A DNA stretch of 22,487 nt from a bacterium. Its GTDB lineage: Bacteria > Armatimonadota > Chthonomonadetes > Chthonomonadales > Chthonomonadaceae. Position 1 is the first letter of the stretch. Each line of letters opens with the position of its first letter. The DNA lies in the NCBI GenBank assembly GCA_021805405.1, contig JAJZFK010000499.1, forward strand, positions 1-22,487, in the 5' to 3' direction. Below the pieces are notes generated by a model. That model did not search any database. It was not told the origin of the DNA and saw only the letters and a list, made by a program, of their open reading frames with translations. Below, in pieces: positions 14,151 to 21,635 of the stretch. The translations under genes and the position numbers were made by a program.

Positions 14151-15778
14151 AACGCTTTTGCCTACCAACTATCGCTGCGACTCTGTTTGTACTGGCAGTA
14201 ACCAGCGGAACAGCAGCACCAGTGCCCGCTGGAAGGAACATCGACCGGTACGGCGATGTGATCATACAGTCTACCCATGGAACCACAGACTTCGTGCACC
14301 ATAAATTTAGTATTAATGGCCCGAATGTGGAAGTGTGGATGTCTAACAAGACTAGCCCGGTACAATTTCACATCTACTGCGCGAGCGTAACCGGTTCATG
14401 GATGACTGTAGCTGGCAAACAGCAGGCCGAAGTCATGATGCATGGGCCAATTCGGTTTCACGTTACGATGAAGCATCTTGCGCAAACACAAGTCATTGAT
14501 GGGGCAGCAGAGTCCGCCACTTATTCCCAGGCTGAGCACACTGTAAAACTGCAATCCGGTGTCACTGCAACTATTAATGACGATACAGTGTTTGAAGGTC
14601 CTGCTAAAATTCACGCGGCTGAGGTGGATCTCGGCACAATTGGAAACCGAAGCTTAACCTTGCAAGGCGATGCGTCTGCAGCGCTAGTAACCATGAATTT
14701 GCTTGGTAAATCCAAACAGACCTACCTGGTGAGTTGCACTGGCTTTTCAACCTTCCGTTTTACCCAGCCCGGCCGTGTTGCTATAAATGGTAGGAAGACG
14801 CATTTGGATGCCGCTGGGGCAAGTTCGAGTGGTAGGTCACAGGCGACTATGAGCTTTACCGCTCCCGCTATTACTGCCGCGTTTGGAGCAGTGCCGGTTC
14901 AGTTTAAGGCCACGGGCGGTGTGGTAGCGGATTATTCGTGGCAAACTGGCAAGCATCTTCCCATGAAGGCACATGTTACCGCAAGTGATGTGATCTATGT
15001 AGGGGATGAACACCTTGCGACAATGTCCGGCGGTGTTCACGCAGAATCTAATCAGGCTGATGGAAAGGGCGTCCCAACAGCCGTCACTGTAAGCAAGTTG
15101 ATCATGCGCACGATAAACCCGGAGAAGTATACACTTGTTGCAGAACCTGCAAACAGCTTTGCAACATTTGGGCTTGGCAAGTACGGGCAACATGCGCTGC
15201 CAACCGGGAAAGCGGGTTCCTATGGAGCCGTTACTGTTACCGGATTCAACGAGGGAGTACTGGTACCGGGAAGTTCTGCTCGCCTCAGTGGCCCTGTACT
15301 AGAGATGGTGTATGACGGTGGAGACACAGGTACCCATGCTAAGCTGAATTGCAAGACAATCTACACGACGTTCAGGCCGGATAGAACTCTGGAGAAGCTA
15401 GTAGCATCTGATGGCGTCACGTTCCGCTGGAATCAGACGGTGCAATCCTTGACCTCTCCCAGTGGCGCAACTGCCACGATAATGCGCACCGTCGCTGGTT
15501 CCACAGAGAGCCTCCAGGTTAATCAAACACCAGCGTTGCCAACCGCCGCACCTCAGCAGACTGTAATACTTAACGGCCCTACCAATGCAACTATTTCGCT
15601 GCCGTCACTGCAAAGCCCCGTGCATTACACGGATAAGGCGGGTGACCGCATTGAACTAAACCTTGCGACCCAACAGCTTGACTGGTTCACCTTAAGCCAC
15701 AGTGCGAAGTTTAGTGCCACTGTACCGGTTAACGAACCAGTTGCAAAGGGTCGTACCAAGGCAGGTCGCAGTAAATGA
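14147..15778 (+). CDS. Large OstA/LptA-like exported protein
   Basis: A 543-residue exported protein. It starts at a TTG (14147) overlapping the previous stop; GGTGAG (14133-14138) lies eight bases upstream. Residues 1-24 form a signal peptide (KRFCLPTIAATLFVLAVTSGTAA). The mature part is almost all beta, built from repeated amphipathic strands such as ESATYSQAEHTVKLQSGVT (106-124) and KLVASDGVTFRWNQTVQSLT in the last quarter, as in LptA and the N-terminal part of LptD. It is about three times the length of E. coli LptA and lacks an obvious LptD-type outer-membrane barrel. Its likely role is a longer periplasmic bridge for lipopolysaccharide or a related glycolipid. The C-terminus is basic (KGRTKAGRSK). 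The stop overlaps lptB in ATGA. Confidence 0.68.
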   Translation: MKRFCLPTIAATLFVLAVTSGTAAPVPAGRNIDRYGDVIIQSTHGTTDFVHHKFSINGPNVEVWMSNKTSPVQFHIYCASVTGSWMTVAGKQQAEVMMHGPIRFHVTMKHLAQTQVIDGAAESATYSQAEHTVKLQSGVTATINDDTVFEGPAKIHAAEVDLGTIGNRSLTLQGDASAALVTMNLLGKSKQTYLVSCTGFSTFRFTQPGRVAINGRKTHLDAAGASSSGRSQATMSFTAPAITAAFGAVPVQFKATGGVVADYSWQTGKHLPMKAHVTASDVIYVGDEHLATMSGGVHAESNQADGKGVPTAVTVSKLIMRTINPEKYTLVAEPANSFATFGLGKYGQHALPTGKAGSYGAVTVTGFNEGVLVPGSSARLSGPVLEMVYDGGDTGTHAKLNCKTIYTTFRPDRTLEKLVASDGVTFRWNQTVQSLTSPSGATATIMRTVAGSTESLQVNQTPALPTAAPQQTVILNGPTNATISLPSLQSPVHYTDKAGDRIELNLATQQLDWFTLSHSAKFSATVPVNEPVAKGRTKAGRSK

Positions 15779-16608
15779 AAATACGAACGGAAAACCTGGT
15801 CAAGAGTTACCGGGGTCGCGTGGTAGTAGACCACATCAGCCTTGAGGTTGAACAGGGTGAAGTTGTGGGCCTTTTAGGACCCAATGGCGCCGGGAAAACC
15901 ACAACTTTTTACATGATCGTCGGTCTGGTTCATCCCGAAAGCGGGCATGTATTTTTAGACGATCGCGATATTACGCGCCTTCCCATGTATAAACGTGCTC
16001 GGGCTGGCGTGAGCTACCTGCCGCAAGAAGCATCGGTTTTCAGAAATCTTACGGTAGAAGAGAACCTTATGCTCGTGCTCCAGATGCAAGATATTCCTGC
16101 TGCCGAGCAGCGTAGGCGCACGCACGAGTTGCTAGAACAGCTAAGCATATACCACCTTAAAGGGCAGGTGGGCAAGCTACTATCGGGTGGCGAAAGACGC
16201 CGGGTAGAAATTGCGCGAGCGCTAGCTACCCGACCTAAGTTTATCCTCCTGGATGAGCCGTTTACGGGAGTAGATCCCATTGCCATTGATGACATTGGAA
16301 GCATCATTCACGGTCTAGCGAAATCCGATGACAAAATTGGTATCCTGATTACCGATCACAATGTGGAGGCTATGCTTAGAATCACCGAGCGGGCATATAT
16401 TATAGCCGACGGTATGCGTAGAACAGCTGGGCCATCCAATACGCTTCTGAATGACCCCGAGGCTCGATCCGCATATTTTGGTGAGAACTTCGGGCACTCA
16501 AGCTCGCAAAGCGGGCGCCACGGTGCGCCAGCGCCTGATCGTGCCACCGATGACAACCCTTCCAACGTTGCAACAGAGGCCGGAGATACTAGTGCGACTG
16601 ATAGATAA
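15775..16608 (+). CDS. lptB: LPS export ABC transporter ATP-binding protein LptB
   Basis: The cytoplasmic ATPase that powers lipopolysaccharide extraction from the inner membrane. All ABC motifs are present: Walker A GPNGAGKTT (35-43), Q-loop YLPQ (81-84), signature LSGGE (136-140), Walker B FILLDEP (156-162) and H-loop His195. The LptB-like block RAGVSYLPQEASVFRNLTVEEN (76-97) is characteristic. It is 277 residues against about 241 in E. coli; the excess is a low-complexity Ser/Gly/Asp/Pro-rich tail after SAYFGENFG. The start overlaps the stop of the OstA-like gene, and the tail-coding DNA overlaps the permease gene start by 17 bases. Confidence 0.95.
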   Translation: MKIRTENLVKSYRGRVVVDHISLEVEQGEVVGLLGPNGAGKTTTFYMIVGLVHPESGHVFLDDRDITRLPMYKRARAGVSYLPQEASVFRNLTVEENLMLVLQMQDIPAAEQRRRTHELLEQLSIYHLKGQVGKLLSGGERRRVEIARALATRPKFILLDEPFTGVDPIAIDDIGSIIHGLAKSDDKIGILITDHNVEAMLRITERAYIIADGMRRTAGPSNTLLNDPEARSAYFGENFGHSSSQSGRHGAPAPDRATDDNPSNVATEAGDTSATDR

Positions 16609-17761
16609 GCTCGTCTACAAGGACTTAATCGGACCATTTTTGGTAGGCATGGCACTATTTGTAATGCTCATTTTCACCTTGGGTTTTTTGGGCCAGGCAA
16701 TTGACCTTGCCCTCCAGGGTGTACCTATACTCATAGTCATACAATTTGGTTTGTGTGCACTGCCGCAAATTGTTACGCAGTGTTTTCCTATCGCAATGCT
16801 CATGGCAGCACTCATGGGGTTTGGTAGGCTTAGCGGTGATAGTGAAGCCGTTGCGGTGTTTGCCGCGGGTGTGAGTTTCACGCGAATGGCGAGGGCGGCA
16901 TTCATCCTGGGAGCTGTTACAAGCGTAGTAGCATTCGTGTGGAACGAGACGGTTGTTCCGCCTGCAACCCGCAGAATGTGGGATCTTAAGCAACAGGCTG
17001 TACAGCACATCGCAAAATCCGACCGGCCGCTGGCGTATGACATTCCGGGTCCCGATGGTACTGGTATTAGCGAGACAGTAAAGGTGAGCAAGGGCTACGA
17101 TGCCCACACCCAGACATTGCGCGATGTTACCGTTGTAAAATACAGCAGTGCCTCACCGTGGAACGGTGGTGTACAGGCAGTGATTCACTGTAAGTATGCG
17201 CGGCCGGGCGATTCTCACGAACTCGACCAACGTGGGCTCAACTGGACGTATTTTGATTGCACGTTCACGATATTTACTCAGGATTCGACCTCGAAACGGA
17301 TGTTCGCCAATACAACCTATTTTGAGAACGCTCACGTATTACCACGCGGTGCAGCATTGGGTAAGTCGTTCAATGAGATACTGAATACACAGGTTCAGGA
17401 CTCTAATCGCCTTTCGTTCGCCGAGTTAAAGCGGGAGATTGTACGCGACCAGGCTCAAGGCAAGATTATGGAGGCACGAGGAGAGGAAGTAGACCTCTAT
17501 GGCAAAATAGCGTTACCACTTGCGTCATTTATCTTTGGAGTGATGGGCGCAGCACTGGGCTTAAACACGCGCCGAGGCGGAAGCGGCAAGACAGTTGGGT
17601 TCGGCATGGCAATTTTTATCGTATTTATATACTATATCGTTTATCATTCTATGTACGCTGTAGGGAAGAATGGAGGTCTGCCACCAATGCTGGCCAGTTT
17701 CCTGGCGGATATTCTTGGTGCAATTGGCGGCGTATTCTTGATTATGCGTAGCTCACGATAG
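16592..17761 (+). CDS. LptF/LptG family LPS export permease
   Basis: An inner-membrane permease of the YjgP/YjgQ family, partner of LptB. The GTG at 16592 gives 389 residues beginning MRLIDKLVYKDLIGPFLVG, the usual family N-terminus; GGAG (16582-16585) is six bases upstream. The frame stays open upstream to 16451, but that part only shadows lptB. Three N-terminal helices (about 12-115) include the signature MGFGRLSGDSEAVAVFAAGVSFTRM. A soluble periplasmic domain (about 120-290) follows, then three C-terminal helices (KIALPLASFIFGVMGAALGL, AIFIVFIYYIVYHSMYAVG, ADILGAIGGVFLIM). Only one such permease is present here, so it either forms a homodimer or has its partner elsewhere. Choosing between LptF and LptG is not possible from the sequence alone. 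Confidence 0.9.
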   Translation: MRLIDKLVYKDLIGPFLVGMALFVMLIFTLGFLGQAIDLALQGVPILIVIQFGLCALPQIVTQCFPIAMLMAALMGFGRLSGDSEAVAVFAAGVSFTRMARAAFILGAVTSVVAFVWNETVVPPATRRMWDLKQQAVQHIAKSDRPLAYDIPGPDGTGISETVKVSKGYDAHTQTLRDVTVVKYSSASPWNGGVQAVIHCKYARPGDSHELDQRGLNWTYFDCTFTIFTQDSTSKRMFANTTYFENAHVLPRGAALGKSFNEILNTQVQDSNRLSFAELKREIVRDQAQGKIMEARGEEVDLYGKIALPLASFIFGVMGAALGLNTRRGGSGKTVGFGMAIFIVFIYYIVYHSMYAVGKNGGLPPMLASFLADILGAIGGVFLIMRSSR

Positions 17762-17793
17762 AGTGACTGCTCTGTGCTGAAAGACGAGATCTA

Positions 17794-19212
17794 ATGTTCT
17801 GGACCTTTTTACTGCTCGTACTAATGGTAGCCATGGGAGGCTTTGTCTCCTATTACGGCGATCTGCAGGGACGGCGCTGGGGACGAAAGCGCGTCTCCTG
17901 GTTTGGGTTGCGTCCAAAACACACCGCTATCCTTATCACGATAATTACAGGCTCTACCATCTCACTGCTCTCAATTGCAATTCTGTTTGCAATTTCCGCT
18001 CCTGTGCGCGAGGTTATTCTTCATGGCGAGCAGGCGATTGTAGAAAACAGGCTGCTTGTTCATCAGCAGTCCAAGATTACAACGCAACTGAAGCTCACAG
18101 AGTCTCAAGTTGAGCAGGCGAAACGGGATCTTACGGGGACACAGCAGGAACTGCATGCTCAGCATCATGCATTGGATAGTGCGAACAGGCAGCTGACCTC
18201 CACGCGTCTACTACTGGCTTCTGCGCAGTTACTGCTACTGCGTCGCCAGGCGAGGGTAACCGAGCTCAAGGCACAGATGCAGCAGCAAACAAAGGCAATC
18301 AACCAGCTTAAGGCTGAGGCAGGCATCTACCGGGCAGGCAATCTCCGGCTAAGCCAGGACAGTTCGCGTTATGCCCAGCGCGTTCATCTGCAACAACTGA
18401 GTTTGCATGAAGCCGAACTAAAACTCACCGAGGCGCGCAATCAGGTTGCCGCTTACAATGCTTTTGTCACTGGTGCAAGTCGGCTTACTCGGGTTTACCT
18501 TGCAGTGCGCCAGGGCAGAATCTGTGTTCGCGCCCACTCTGAGCTTGCCAGGTGCCGCATTCTGAAGCATGATAAGGTAGGCAGTATCGTCCAGCAATTG
18601 CTGGCCCTGCTAGATACAGCGGGGCACGAGGCACAGCGCTACGGTGCCAGCCCCGGAACTAACGGCCGCGCCGTTAGAATTATGCCGAAGACCGTTCAGA
18701 CGAGTACCGGTGCGCAGTCTACCACGGAGATGGACAGTATTAACGCTCTTGCCGACAACCTTGCGGGTAGCGATCAGGATGTGCTAGTTACCGTAACGGC
18801 ATTTAGTAACGCTGTCGCAAATGAGCAGGTACTTGTAGATCTTCATGCGCATATCATTCGCCCTGCATTTATTCCAGGGCAGATCATTGCGCAAAAAGTG
18901 ATAAATACTTCTGTGCCGTCTAGGGAACTACAGCAGGCAATTGCAGAGTTTCTTCAAACCGACGTACGAAATGCAGCACTGAAAGCAGGTATTGTGCCAA
19001 TCGTGGATCCTGTTACTGGTGTTGGCGAGATTGGCAACTTCGGGCCATTTGCACTCGTGCAACTCGCGCTTCAGGCTGGGAATACGCACGGGGCGGCCAT
19101 CATACGGGCAGTGGCAATTACCCCTATCTCTTCTGCAGATATGCTAGATCGCTCGCATCTGCGGCTAGAGATTGTAGGAGTACAGGGGGGCACCAGTGCA
19201 CCAGGCAAATAG
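17794..19212 (+). CDS. DUF3084 membrane-anchored coiled-coil protein
   Basis: A 472-residue protein resembling the DUF3084 family known mainly from cyanobacteria and related groups. It has two N-terminal membrane helices, at about 3-20 and 46-67, around a short loop with GDLQGRRWGRKRVSWFGLRPKHTA. A long coiled coil rich in Gln, Leu and Ala (about 75-225) follows, then a globular C-terminal domain (about 230-465). A short stretch in that domain, VPIVDPVTGVGEIGNFGPFALVQ, is suggestive of a binding surface but has no known motif. The topology suggests an inner-membrane protein with a large soluble part. The gene follows the Lpt permease after 32 bases and overlaps a YqgF-like gene by 17 bases. 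A structural envelope role is plausible; the function is unknown. Confidence 0.8.
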   Translation: MFWTFLLLVLMVAMGGFVSYYGDLQGRRWGRKRVSWFGLRPKHTAILITIITGSTISLLSIAILFAISAPVREVILHGEQAIVENRLLVHQQSKITTQLKLTESQVEQAKRDLTGTQQELHAQHHALDSANRQLTSTRLLLASAQLLLLRRQARVTELKAQMQQQTKAINQLKAEAGIYRAGNLRLSQDSSRYAQRVHLQQLSLHEAELKLTEARNQVAAYNAFVTGASRLTRVYLAVRQGRICVRAHSELARCRILKHDKVGSIVQQLLALLDTAGHEAQRYGASPGTNGRAVRIMPKTVQTSTGAQSTTEMDSINALADNLAGSDQDVLVTVTAFSNAVANEQVLVDLHAHIIRPAFIPGQIIAQKVINTSVPSRELQQAIAEFLQTDVRNAALKAGIVPIVDPVTGVGEIGNFGPFALVQLALQAGNTHGAAIIRAVAITPISSADMLDRSHLRLEIVGVQGGTSAPGK

Positions 19213-19678
19213 TAGAAATGAGCCCGCAATTCTTGCTGTTGACCCTGGCAAGGGTAAGTGCGGACTCGCGATTGTATCTGCAAGTGGTTCTGCGCTGCAT
19301 TGCGAGACTGTTCCCATCGCCTCGTTTAGCTCAGTTGCACAGCGTCTCATAAGTGAGTTTAAGCCTGTAACGATCGCTGTTGGTGATGGTACCGGCTCTA
19401 GGGACATAATGAAATTGCTGTGCCAGAACGTATCAAAGTTGGCAACAGTGCTGGTAGACGAATCGCATTCCACATTGGATGCAAGAAAGCTTTGGCACGA
19501 ATTGCACCCCGCCAAGGGGCTGCGCAGACTTGTGCCACCTTGTTTGCGCACACCAAATGGCCCATGTGACGATCTTACTGCAATTGTTATTGGAATTCGA
19601 TACTGGCATAAACTTCACGAAACAGAAAACAATAGTCAAGGCTCGGAAGGAGCATCCTGTGAAACTCGTCCGCTTTAG
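19196..19678 (+). CDS. YqgF/RuvC-like RNase H-fold protein
   Basis: A 160-residue protein with the YqgF (Holliday junction resolvase-like, pre-16S rRNA nuclease) layout. The first-strand acidic motif is AVDPGKGKCGLAI (Asp16), a central VDESHSTLDAR gives Glu89, and the C-terminal acidic pair CDDLTAIVIG (Asp125, Asp126) completes the set, so the catalytic carboxylates appear intact. It is not the standard YqgF: the CLRTPNGPCDDL region and the HPAKGLRRLVP segment differ, suggesting the distinct YqgF-related group found beside DUF3084 genes. The GTG start at 19196 has a G-rich ribosome site (GGAG..GGGGGG) and overlaps the preceding gene by 17 bases. It probably acts on nucleic acid, but the substrate is unknown. 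Confidence 0.72.
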   Translation: MHQANSRNEPAILAVDPGKGKCGLAIVSASGSALHCETVPIASFSSVAQRLISEFKPVTIAVGDGTGSRDIMKLLCQNVSKLATVLVDESHSTLDARKLWHELHPAKGLRRLVPPCLRTPNGPCDDLTAIVIGIRYWHKLHETENNSQGSEGASCETRPL

Positions 19679-20507
19679 CCGTAACGGTAAAAGTTCGCTG
19701 GGAGTGCTGGCTCCCAGTGCTCTGTCTGTAGTCGATTTATCCAAGGTCGCACCAGCTGGTGACAGTATGTCTGCAGCGTTAGCCGCAGGAATATCCTTCA
19801 TCGCCGCCGCGGAATTGCTGATGCAAGCTGGCGACCAGATACCCTTAGCGGAAGTAGATCTGCTTCAGCCTGTAAACGATCCGCAAAAGATATTGTGCAT
19901 TGGGCAGAATTATCGTGACCATTGTGAGGAGCAGAATCAGCCGTTGCCCACAAGTCCAATACTCTTTGCGAAGTTCAGCAACACGCTCACAGCACCCGAA
20001 TCGCCCATCCAATTACCGGGGATCTCCTCCCAGATTGATTATGAGGCTGAAATGGCTGTCGTTATTGGCAAGGTTTGCAAGAACGTACCAGCTGAAGAGG
20101 CACTCACCGTCGTCGCGGGCTGTATGTGTGCCAACGACGTAACCGCGCGTGATATTCAAAAGAACGACAAGCAGTGGGTAAGGGGCAAATCCATCGACTC
20201 GTTTTTTCCCAGTGGCCCCTGGCTAGTAACACTCGATGAGGTGGGGGATATGCATGCGCTCGATATATCGTGCCGCGTGAACGGGGTTGTTATGCAGAAC
20301 TCCAACACTAGAAACCTGGTATTTAATGTGGGGCAGATCATTGCACACCTATCGCAAACCATCACGTTACAGCCGGGCGATATCATTTCCACTGGTACAC
20401 CAGGCGGAGTGGGTGTATATCGTACTCCACCCGTTTTTCTTAAAAGCGGTGATGTCGTCGAAGTGATGATTGAGAAATTGGGCGTCTTGAGAAACAATGT
20501 TAAGTAG
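19659..20507 (+). CDS. Fumarylacetoacetate hydrolase-family protein
   Basis: A 282-residue metal-dependent hydrolase, isomerase or decarboxylase of the FAH family. Diagnostic segments are IGQNYRDHCEEQN (81-93), ILFAKFSN (101-108), the metal-site IDYEAEMAVVIGK (Glu129 and Glu131), ANDVTARDIQ (Asp160), KSIDSFFPSGPWLV (177-190) and GDIISTGTPGGVG near the C-terminus. Family members act on 2-oxo acids such as acylpyruvates, 2-oxohept-3-ene-dioate or oxaloacetate; specificity is not readable. The GTG at 19659 is chosen because GGAAGGAG (19645-19652) is six bases upstream and homology begins there; the frame stays open upstream but only shadows the previous gene. It overlaps that gene by 20 bases and the next by 11, so it is embedded in the operon without an obvious functional link to Lpt export. 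Confidence 0.92.
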   Translation: MKLVRFSRNGKSSLGVLAPSALSVVDLSKVAPAGDSMSAALAAGISFIAAAELLMQAGDQIPLAEVDLLQPVNDPQKILCIGQNYRDHCEEQNQPLPTSPILFAKFSNTLTAPESPIQLPGISSQIDYEAEMAVVIGKVCKNVPAEEALTVVAGCMCANDVTARDIQKNDKQWVRGKSIDSFFPSGPWLVTLDEVGDMHALDISCRVNGVVMQNSNTRNLVFNVGQIIAHLSQTITLQPGDIISTGTPGGVGVYRTPPVFLKSGDVVEVMIEKLGVLRNNVK

Positions 20508-21540
20508 GAGGCTGCCCGCTACGAGCATTAGGTGGATAGGAATAGCGATGGTGGTCCTCATTGGGTTCGCCAGCATTACTGCTGATGCGCAGGTGCCAGG
20601 CTTTCAAACAACTAGCCCATTTGCGGTTCAGTTTGTTCAGGCTTGGAGTGTGCCACTACCAGGTAACGTAAAACTCATTAAGTGCAAGCCACTTTTGAAC
20701 AATAGCCGTAACAACCTCGTGATGCTCGTTGGTGGCGATAACGCCAACGATTTGCGCAGAACTCTGCTAGTTACTCATTGGGACGGATTCAGGTTCGCAA
20801 TCGACGCTCAGTTCAAGTTTCTAGGTTGGACAGTCGATCCACTCCTGGTGGGCAGATTTTATGACGCACCCAAGATCCCGCCCGTTGCAGGATCTAAAGC
20901 TAAGCCCGCAGTTCAGCCTGTGAGGCAGGTAGCTGTAGCCGCTGGAATCTACCAATGGACAGGTGGCACATTCGAGCGCGTATGCCCCGCTCCGCCAGCG
21001 CTAAAGATAAGCATTAACCTGCCTGGCGCGCTCTGTCCGTTAGTTGGTGGGGTAGGCGATGCAACTCAGATTTGGGATGTTGAACAGAACCAGTATCGGG
21101 TCTCATCGTTTAAATTAGACGATAGGGACCCTGGTTTTCCAGAATGGGGATTGGGAAACCAGATATATGAAGGTCGTGCACAGTATGAGCCGGGTATACA
21201 GTTTCTGCAGTCATACTGGAATGATACGCAGCGTTGGGTAATATGCGATAAGCTGGGTACTGCGCTTACCGACCCGGAGACCGGAACTACTGGCGACACA
21301 ATTGTGGTCTACGTACCAATGGACAGCGAACGCAAGCGTACCTACTGGCAGCTAACGAGGCACCAGGACTACGAGCAGGCATGGACAAGTGGTGCTATTC
21401 CTGGTAAGGTGCTAGACGTTTGCATTGGCGATCCTCGAAATGATGGCACCTCAGGTATCCTTGTGCTAACTGAAGATCCCACAAGCCATCAGCGCACGCT
21501 TCTCTTTTATAAGCCCCAAAAGGGACTGTTTAGGCATTAA
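20497..21540 (+). CDS. Exported protein of unknown function with FG-GAP-like segments
   Basis: This 347-residue protein is not recognised. Residues 1-31 are a signal peptide (basic start LSRRLPATSIRW, hydrophobic core IGIAMVVLIGFAS, cleavage near ADA). The mature part is beta-rich and contains segments that read like integrin/VCBS repeat loops: LLNNSRNNLVMLVGGDNAND (66-85) and IGDPRNDGTSGILVLTED near the C-terminus, spaced as in propeller blades. An Ala/Pro/Lys-rich linker (PPVAGSKAKPAVQPVRQ) follows residue 127. It has no lipobox. The ATG overlaps the FAH-family stop by 11 bases; a later ATG at 20548 is possible but would give a signal peptide without a basic start. It is the last gene of the rlmN-to-here operon and faces an ADP-ribosylglycohydrolase gene. 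Confidence 0.75.
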   Translation: MLSRRLPATSIRWIGIAMVVLIGFASITADAQVPGFQTTSPFAVQFVQAWSVPLPGNVKLIKCKPLLNNSRNNLVMLVGGDNANDLRRTLLVTHWDGFRFAIDAQFKFLGWTVDPLLVGRFYDAPKIPPVAGSKAKPAVQPVRQVAVAAGIYQWTGGTFERVCPAPPALKISINLPGALCPLVGGVGDATQIWDVEQNQYRVSSFKLDDRDPGFPEWGLGNQIYEGRAQYEPGIQFLQSYWNDTQRWVICDKLGTALTDPETGTTGDTIVVYVPMDSERKRTYWQLTRHQDYEQAWTSGAIPGKVLDVCIGDPRNDGTSGILVLTEDPTSHQRTLLFYKPQKGLFRH

Positions 21541-21611
21541 GGTAAACATCGACTTACCCGACAATGTAGTTCCTGCGAGTTAATGAATAAGGTGCCCAAC
21601 ATCTTACGGGG

Positions 21612-21631
21612 AACTACGCATTACCGTAGTT
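21612..21631. terminator. Possible bidirectional hairpin between convergent genes
   Basis: AACTACG (21612-21618) and CGTAGTT (21625-21631) form a perfect 7-bp stem with a 6-base loop, between the stop at 21540 and the minus-strand stop at 21636. The left arm can alternatively pair with GTAGTTCC at about 21565-21572. The location fits a shared terminator, but there is no T run on either side, so the call is weak. Confidence 0.35.
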
Positions 21632-21635
21632 GCCG

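Noticed and set aside
14385..14398. AACCGGTT core inside the OstA-like gene as a second LacI operator
   Set aside because: Only the central 8 bases match and the flanks of the 16-bp palindrome are absent; it lies within coding sequence far from a promoter.
16451..16591. Upstream extension of the LptF/LptG frame to an ATG at 16451
   Set aside because: The extra 47 residues lie entirely inside lptB in another frame and do not look like the family; GTG 16592 has a ribosome site and the expected N-terminus.
16615..17107. Two long minus-strand frames of about 150 codons opposite the permease gene
   Set aside because: They overlap a strongly supported membrane protein gene and each other, have no ribosome site and no family resemblance.
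19479..19658. Upstream extension of the FAH-family frame
   Set aside because: It shadows the YqgF-like gene; the GTG at 19659 has GGAAGGAG at ideal distance and homology begins there.
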